From contig DZBC01000040.1 of the NCBI GenBank assembly GCA_022729835.1, positions 1-9,680 on the forward strand: a stretch of 9,680 nucleotides of DNA, in the 5' to 3' direction. A model generated the notes under the pieces. It searched no databases and was not told where the DNA came from. It saw only the letters and a list, made by a program, of their open reading frames with translations. How positions within the stretch are numbered: the first letter of the stretch is position 1; each line of letters begins with the position of its first letter. The position numbers and the translations under genes are program-made. Origin of the DNA: Sulfuricurvum sp. (GTDB lineage Bacteria > Campylobacterota > Campylobacteria > Campylobacterales > Sulfurimonadaceae). Of the stretch, positions 7,837-9,680 are shown in pieces.

Positions 7837-7845
7837 ATCATACCA
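7837..7845 (-). promoter_or_regulatory. Candidate extended -10 promoter of the pilus operon
   Basis: On the minus strand the sequence TGGTATGAT forms a TGn-extended -10 box (TATGAT, one mismatch to TATAAT) about 36 bases before the ATG of the small first gene, giving a leader of roughly 25-30 bases that contains the GGAGGG ribosome site. No convincing -35 is seen at 16-18 bases, which is common for extended -10 promoters and for Campylobacterota sigma-70 promoters. Confidence 0.4.
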
Positions 7846-7880
7846 TAGATTGCCATCGGTGCGCGAAAACAAGCGATTTC

Positions 7881-7910
7881 ATGACGCTTTCAACAAAAGA
7901 TGACTACACT
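7881..7910 (+). promoter_or_regulatory. Weak candidate promoter for the cyclase-HTH unit
   Basis: ATGACG at 7881-7886 (three matches in a row, TGAC core, to TTGACA) and TACACT at 7905-7910 (four of six to TATAAT) are 18 bases apart. Transcription would start near 7917, giving a leader of about 26 bases before the GTG at 7943. Both boxes are imperfect. Confidence 0.25.
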
Positions 7911-7942
7911 TCCTCAAAAATGAAAGTGCACCCAACGCCACC

Positions 7943-8605
7943 GTGTCCCAAGCTCAACTCTGCGACATCGTCCTTGTCGACATTATCGGCTTTTCACAGC
8001 TCGATATCAGCGCCCAGCACGAGATTATCACTTATGTCTCCAAAACCTATCGCAGAATCCTGCTGGCTATGCTGCGCCATGCCAATATCTCCCTAGATCA
8101 GCTACTTACCGGCATCATTCCCACGGGTGACGGATTTTTCTGTATTCTTCATCCTGATTATCAGGGATTCGGCCCGATTCTTGCCCTTTCGTTTAGTCAC
8201 CTTAGCGACCTGATTACCGACAAATACAGCTATTTCAAGGGCATCCGTATCGCAGTTCATACGGGAGAAGTGCAGAATTTCAAAGATATTATGGAGCATG
8301 AGAACTTTGTAGGCTATGGCCTCAATGTCTGCGAACGCTATATCTCTTCGCAAAAACACAGCATCAGCACCGTCTTGATCTCCACCGAAGCCTACTCGGC
8401 ACTCGAACGCTTTTTACAGGCCCATCAAGATTTTCACACCTTGTTGTTGGAACGTGAATTCAAATTTAGCGCCCCCTATCTTTTTTACGACAAACACAAA
8501 AACGAATACACCGGCTATTTGATCTGGATGCGCAAAGGGGGTATCATTACACCGCCGAAAATACATCCCGTGAATCGCCAGCCAAGGAGGCTCCATGCGT
8601 TTTAG
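7943..8605 (+). CDS. Class III nucleotidyl-cyclase-like protein
   Basis: This is a 220-residue protein with no signal peptide or membrane helix, probably cytosolic. Residues about 7-160 carry the class III cyclase homology pattern: VDIIGFS (metal Asp13), PTGDGFF (second metal Asp63), GIRIAVHTGEV (100-110) and GYGLNVCER with Asn128 and Arg132, the pair that stabilises the transition state in this family. The Lys that normally stands four residues before the second Asp is Ile59, so base recognition may be altered or activity lost. A C-terminal tail of about 60 residues is unassigned. The start is the only candidate in the open frame, a GTG with no clear Shine-Dalgarno, so the N-terminus is somewhat uncertain. 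It is divergent to the pilus operon and overlaps the next gene by 11 bases. Product (cAMP, cGMP, cyclic pyrimidine nucleotide, or none) cannot be told from sequence. Confidence 0.8.
   Translation: MSQAQLCDIVLVDIIGFSQLDISAQHEIITYVSKTYRRILLAMLRHANISLDQLLTGIIPTGDGFFCILHPDYQGFGPILALSFSHLSDLITDKYSYFKGIRIAVHTGEVQNFKDIMEHENFVGYGLNVCERYISSQKHSISTVLISTEAYSALERFLQAHQDFHTLLLEREFKFSAPYLFYDKHKNEYTGYLIWMRKGGIITPPKIHPVNRQPRRLHAF
8584..8590 (+). promoter_or_regulatory. Strong ribosome binding site AAGGAGG
   Basis: AAGGAGG lies four bases before the ATG at 8595 and inside the last codons of the cyclase-like gene. It fixes the start of the HTH/coiled-coil gene and is the strongest such site in the window, in contrast to the cyclase start, which has none. 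Translation of the second gene may therefore exceed that of the first. Confidence 0.8.
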
Positions 8606-9281
8606 TATTGACGAATACTCCCAGCGCTTCAAAATGTCCAAAGAGATGATCCATTCGCGCATGCGCAACAAGCGGCTCAACTACATTATCGAAAACGGTA
8701 CAACCTACATCATCGTTCCGCGTAGCACCATAGAAAACGAAGAGCAGCCCCAAAGCCCAAAAGTACAGCAAGCGCCGCAAATACCGCAAACCCCACCGGC
8801 TCTGGCTACTACCCAAAAAAAAACAACTGTCGCAACTATTATTGAACTTTATCAAAAAGAGAACCGTCAGCTCAAAGAGCGCATCAAGATGCTCGAAGAG
8901 AAGATCGACAAGCTAATCAACGACAAAGAGCAGATGCTGATCGACGAACGCCACCGCATCGAACGACTCTACGCCAACAAAGATGAGCAGCTCAAAAGTA
9001 TTCTCGAACTGCTCAATACCAAAATGCTCTCCGCGCAAAATACCGCCGTGCAAAATACCACCGTTCATGATGTCGGTATCGAAGAGTACGGATATGAATC
9101 TGGAAGACTCGTGGAGCTTAAACGTTATCTAAAATCCATCGAACTCCCCTCCGAAGAGCGAAAACAGATCAAACGCCGCTTCGCCCTCGCCTTTGGCAAC
9201 GATGTGCGCGTGATCCAGCAAAACGGTGAATTTTTCCTTGACTTCTCCAAATACGACTACAGCGATCTTCTCAACGCCTAA
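8595..9281 (+). CDS. HTH plus coiled-coil protein, DUF3972-like N-terminus
   Basis: This 228-residue protein has four visible parts. Residues 1-43 form a small winged or MerR-like helix-turn-helix (MRFSIDEYSQRFKMSKEMIH, then RNKRLNYIIENGTTYIIVPR), resembling the DUF3972 family of Campylobacterota. Residues 44-75 are a Pro/Gln-rich flexible linker. Residues about 78-145 are a highly charged coiled coil (repeated KER, EEK, LKS heptad-like spacing), likely an oligomerisation rod. Residues 168-228 form a C-terminal domain (GRLVELKRYLKSIEL to the end) with an aromatic-rich tail. No signal peptide is seen. It overlaps the cyclase-like gene by 11 bases, so both are one transcription unit. It may bind DNA or a pole/division protein; whether it responds to a nucleotide made by the cyclase is a guess from linkage only. 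Confidence 0.8.
   Translation: MRFSIDEYSQRFKMSKEMIHSRMRNKRLNYIIENGTTYIIVPRSTIENEEQPQSPKVQQAPQIPQTPPALATTQKKTTVATIIELYQKENRQLKERIKMLEEKIDKLINDKEQMLIDERHRIERLYANKDEQLKSILELLNTKMLSAQNTAVQNTTVHDVGIEEYGYESGRLVELKRYLKSIELPSEERKQIKRRFALAFGNDVRVIQQNGEFFLDFSKYDYSDLLNA
9035..9064 (+). repeat. Short tandem repeat, 2 x 15 bases
   Basis: GCAAAATACCGCCGT is followed directly by GCAAAATACCACCGT (one mismatch). It encodes the linker AQNTAVQNTTV between the coiled coil and the C-terminal domain of the HTH protein. A multiple of three, so copy changes would stay in frame. Confidence 0.85.
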
Positions 9282-9304
9282 TCCCCTTTTTAGCCTCTAC
9301 CGCC

Positions 9305-9316
9305 CTTACATGTAAG
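9305..9316. repeat. CTTACATGTAAG perfect 12-base palindrome, site 8 (intergenic)
   Basis: Full-length form, 24 bases past the stop of the HTH/coiled-coil gene and just before a GC-rich hairpin. It is the only copy outside a gene. Confidence 0.9.
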
Positions 9317-9324
9317 CATCAACA

Positions 9325-9340
9325 CCCGACACCCGTCGGG
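9325..9340. terminator. GC-rich hairpin after the HTH/coiled-coil gene
   Basis: CCCGAC and GTCGGG pair with an ACCC loop. The position, 44 bases after the stop codon, suits a transcription terminator, but no T-run follows at once; the AT-rich stretch begins only some 20-25 bases later. It could act with Rho, protect the 3' end, or be incidental. Confidence 0.4.
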
Positions 9341-9380
9341 CCACCCTACCTGATTCAGACCCAAAAAATTATTGCAATTT

Positions 9381-9400
9381 ATATACAGTTTTCCGTATAT
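9381..9400. promoter_or_regulatory. Inverted repeat, possible operator
   Basis: ATATAC and GTATAT are inverted 6-base arms around an 8-base centre (AGTTTTCC). In such AT-rich DNA short inverted repeats arise often by chance, so this is only a candidate site for the HTH protein encoded downstream. Confidence 0.2.
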
Positions 9401-9409
9401 TTTATATAT

Positions 9410-9415
9410 TATAAT
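9410..9415 (+). promoter_or_regulatory. Perfect TATAAT, candidate -10
   Basis: An exact TATAAT is present, but it is 140 bases before the next start codon, has no clear -35 and lies in DNA where such matches are expected by chance. TATACT at 9444-9449 is an equally possible alternative. Confidence 0.25.
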
Positions 9416-9555
9416 GAATTTATTATTCTATATTTTGTATTTTTATACTTATTACTTATTAATTAATGCAATATTTTTACTATATTACTGAATTTAGTAC
9501 ATACTTTATACATTATTTTGCTTTATTTAAGCTTCCTTGGCATAAACTTAAGCCC

Positions 9556-9680
9556 ATGGAATCGGCCGATCTTTTTAATATTCTTCACAATGCGGTCGAA
9601 GCCCAAAACAACGGCAAAAAAATCTCTCAAAAAGAGATGGCGTCGTGGCTTGGGGTTTCGATGCGCACCTACCAAGATTG
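9556..9680 (+). CDS. HTH DNA-binding protein, partial (N-terminus only)
   Basis: The first 41 codons are visible; the gene leaves the window at the right edge. After MESADLFNILHNAVEAQ the residues KKISQKEMASWLGVSMRTYQ form a helix-turn-helix of the XRE/Cro type: an S-Q-K-E-(M/L)-A helix, the turn L-G-V-S, and a recognition helix with RTYQ. The ATG at 9556 is the first start after the AT-rich spacer; only a weak TTAAG lies before it. It is probably a transcription regulator that could act on its own AT-rich upstream region. Without the C-terminus, whether it is a phage-type repressor, an antitoxin or a housekeeping regulator cannot be decided. Confidence 0.7.
   Translation, partial: MESADLFNILHNAVEAQNNGKKISQKEMASWLGVSMRTYQD

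Larger units (their letters stand above)
9361..9540. other. Extremely AT-rich intergenic island
   Basis: I count 30 G or C in 180 bases (about 17%), against about half in the flanking genes. It contains many TATA/ATTA runs, ATTGCAAT and TGCAAT elements, a tandem ACTTATT pair at 9447-9460, and several possible -10 boxes. No DnaA-box consensus and no ORF are seen. It is most likely the upstream regulatory region of the gene at 9556, or a foreign-DNA junction. Confidence 0.8.

Noticed and set aside
7815..8096. Open frame of 93 codons on the plus strand running into the cyclase-like gene.
   Set aside because: It overlaps the cyclase in another frame, and the cyclase motifs (VDIIGFS, PTGDGFF) lie in the 7943-8605 frame.
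7943..9281. Pycsar-type anti-phage operon (cyclase plus effector).
   Set aside because: The second gene has no TIR, nuclease or membrane-effector features but an HTH and coiled coil; I keep the cyclase clade question open but do not call a defence system.
9361..9540. Replication origin in the AT-rich island.
   Set aside because: No DnaA-box consensus (TTATCCACA or close variants) and no dnaA, dnaN or rep gene in view.
254..9603. Several copies of TCGAAGC (about 257, 556, 2707, 3077, 4107, 9597).
   Set aside because: In the minus-strand genes every copy is GCT TCG (Ala-Ser) in one frame and the plus-strand copy is in Val-Glu-Ala; this looks like codon-pair preference.
1..9680. CRISPR array, tRNA or rRNA genes, insertion sequences.
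   Set aside because: No regularly spaced direct repeats of 25-40 bases, no cloverleaf-like or rRNA-like sequence, and no transposase reading frame were seen.

Overview
The window looks like chromosomal DNA from a Campylobacterota (epsilonproteobacterial) species, perhaps a Sulfuricurvum- or Sulfurimonas-like free-living sulfur oxidiser. This is inferred from the style of the type IV prepilin leaders (very short, with Ala or Gly at -1 before FTLIE, FSLLE or VTLIE) and from a DUF3972-like HTH/coiled-coil protein. The genus is not proven. Base composition is near 50% GC, except for one 180-base island of about 17% GC near the right end.

Left three quarters (1-7801, minus strand): one tightly packed operon, read from right to left. 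It starts with a small acidic protein of unknown function (7801-7472). Next is a 1787-residue secreted multi-lectin protein of the MshQ type (7471-2108). Then come four prepilin-like proteins: MshD-like (2107-1559), MshO/PilW-like (1559-642), a MshP/PilX-like protein without the usual Glu5 (642-202), and one cut by the window edge (205 to beyond 1). Junctions are TAG|ATG, TAG|ATG, TGATG, TGATG and ATGA, so strong translational coupling is expected. The likely product is a type IV pilus or pseudopilus tip carrying a very large adhesin, comparable to the minor-pilin end of Vibrio and Shewanella MSHA loci, but with the MshQ-like gene first rather than last.

Right quarter (7802-9680, plus strand): a short divergent promoter region, then a two-gene unit. 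The first gene is a class III nucleotidyl-cyclase-like protein (7943-8605). It keeps both metal Asp residues and the Asn/Arg pair but lacks the usual substrate-binding Lys. The second (8595-9281) is an HTH plus coiled-coil protein that overlaps the cyclase by 11 bases. A hairpin and an extremely AT-rich spacer follow, then the start of another HTH protein (9556 onward).

The most striking unexplained signal is a DNA-level repeat. The palindrome TACATGTA, usually extended to CTTACATGTAAG, occurs eight times in 9.7 kb, where about 0.15 would be expected by chance. Seven copies lie inside genes, in all three reading frames, and one is intergenic, so protein sequence does not explain it. It resembles an uptake-sequence or HIP1-type iterated palindrome.
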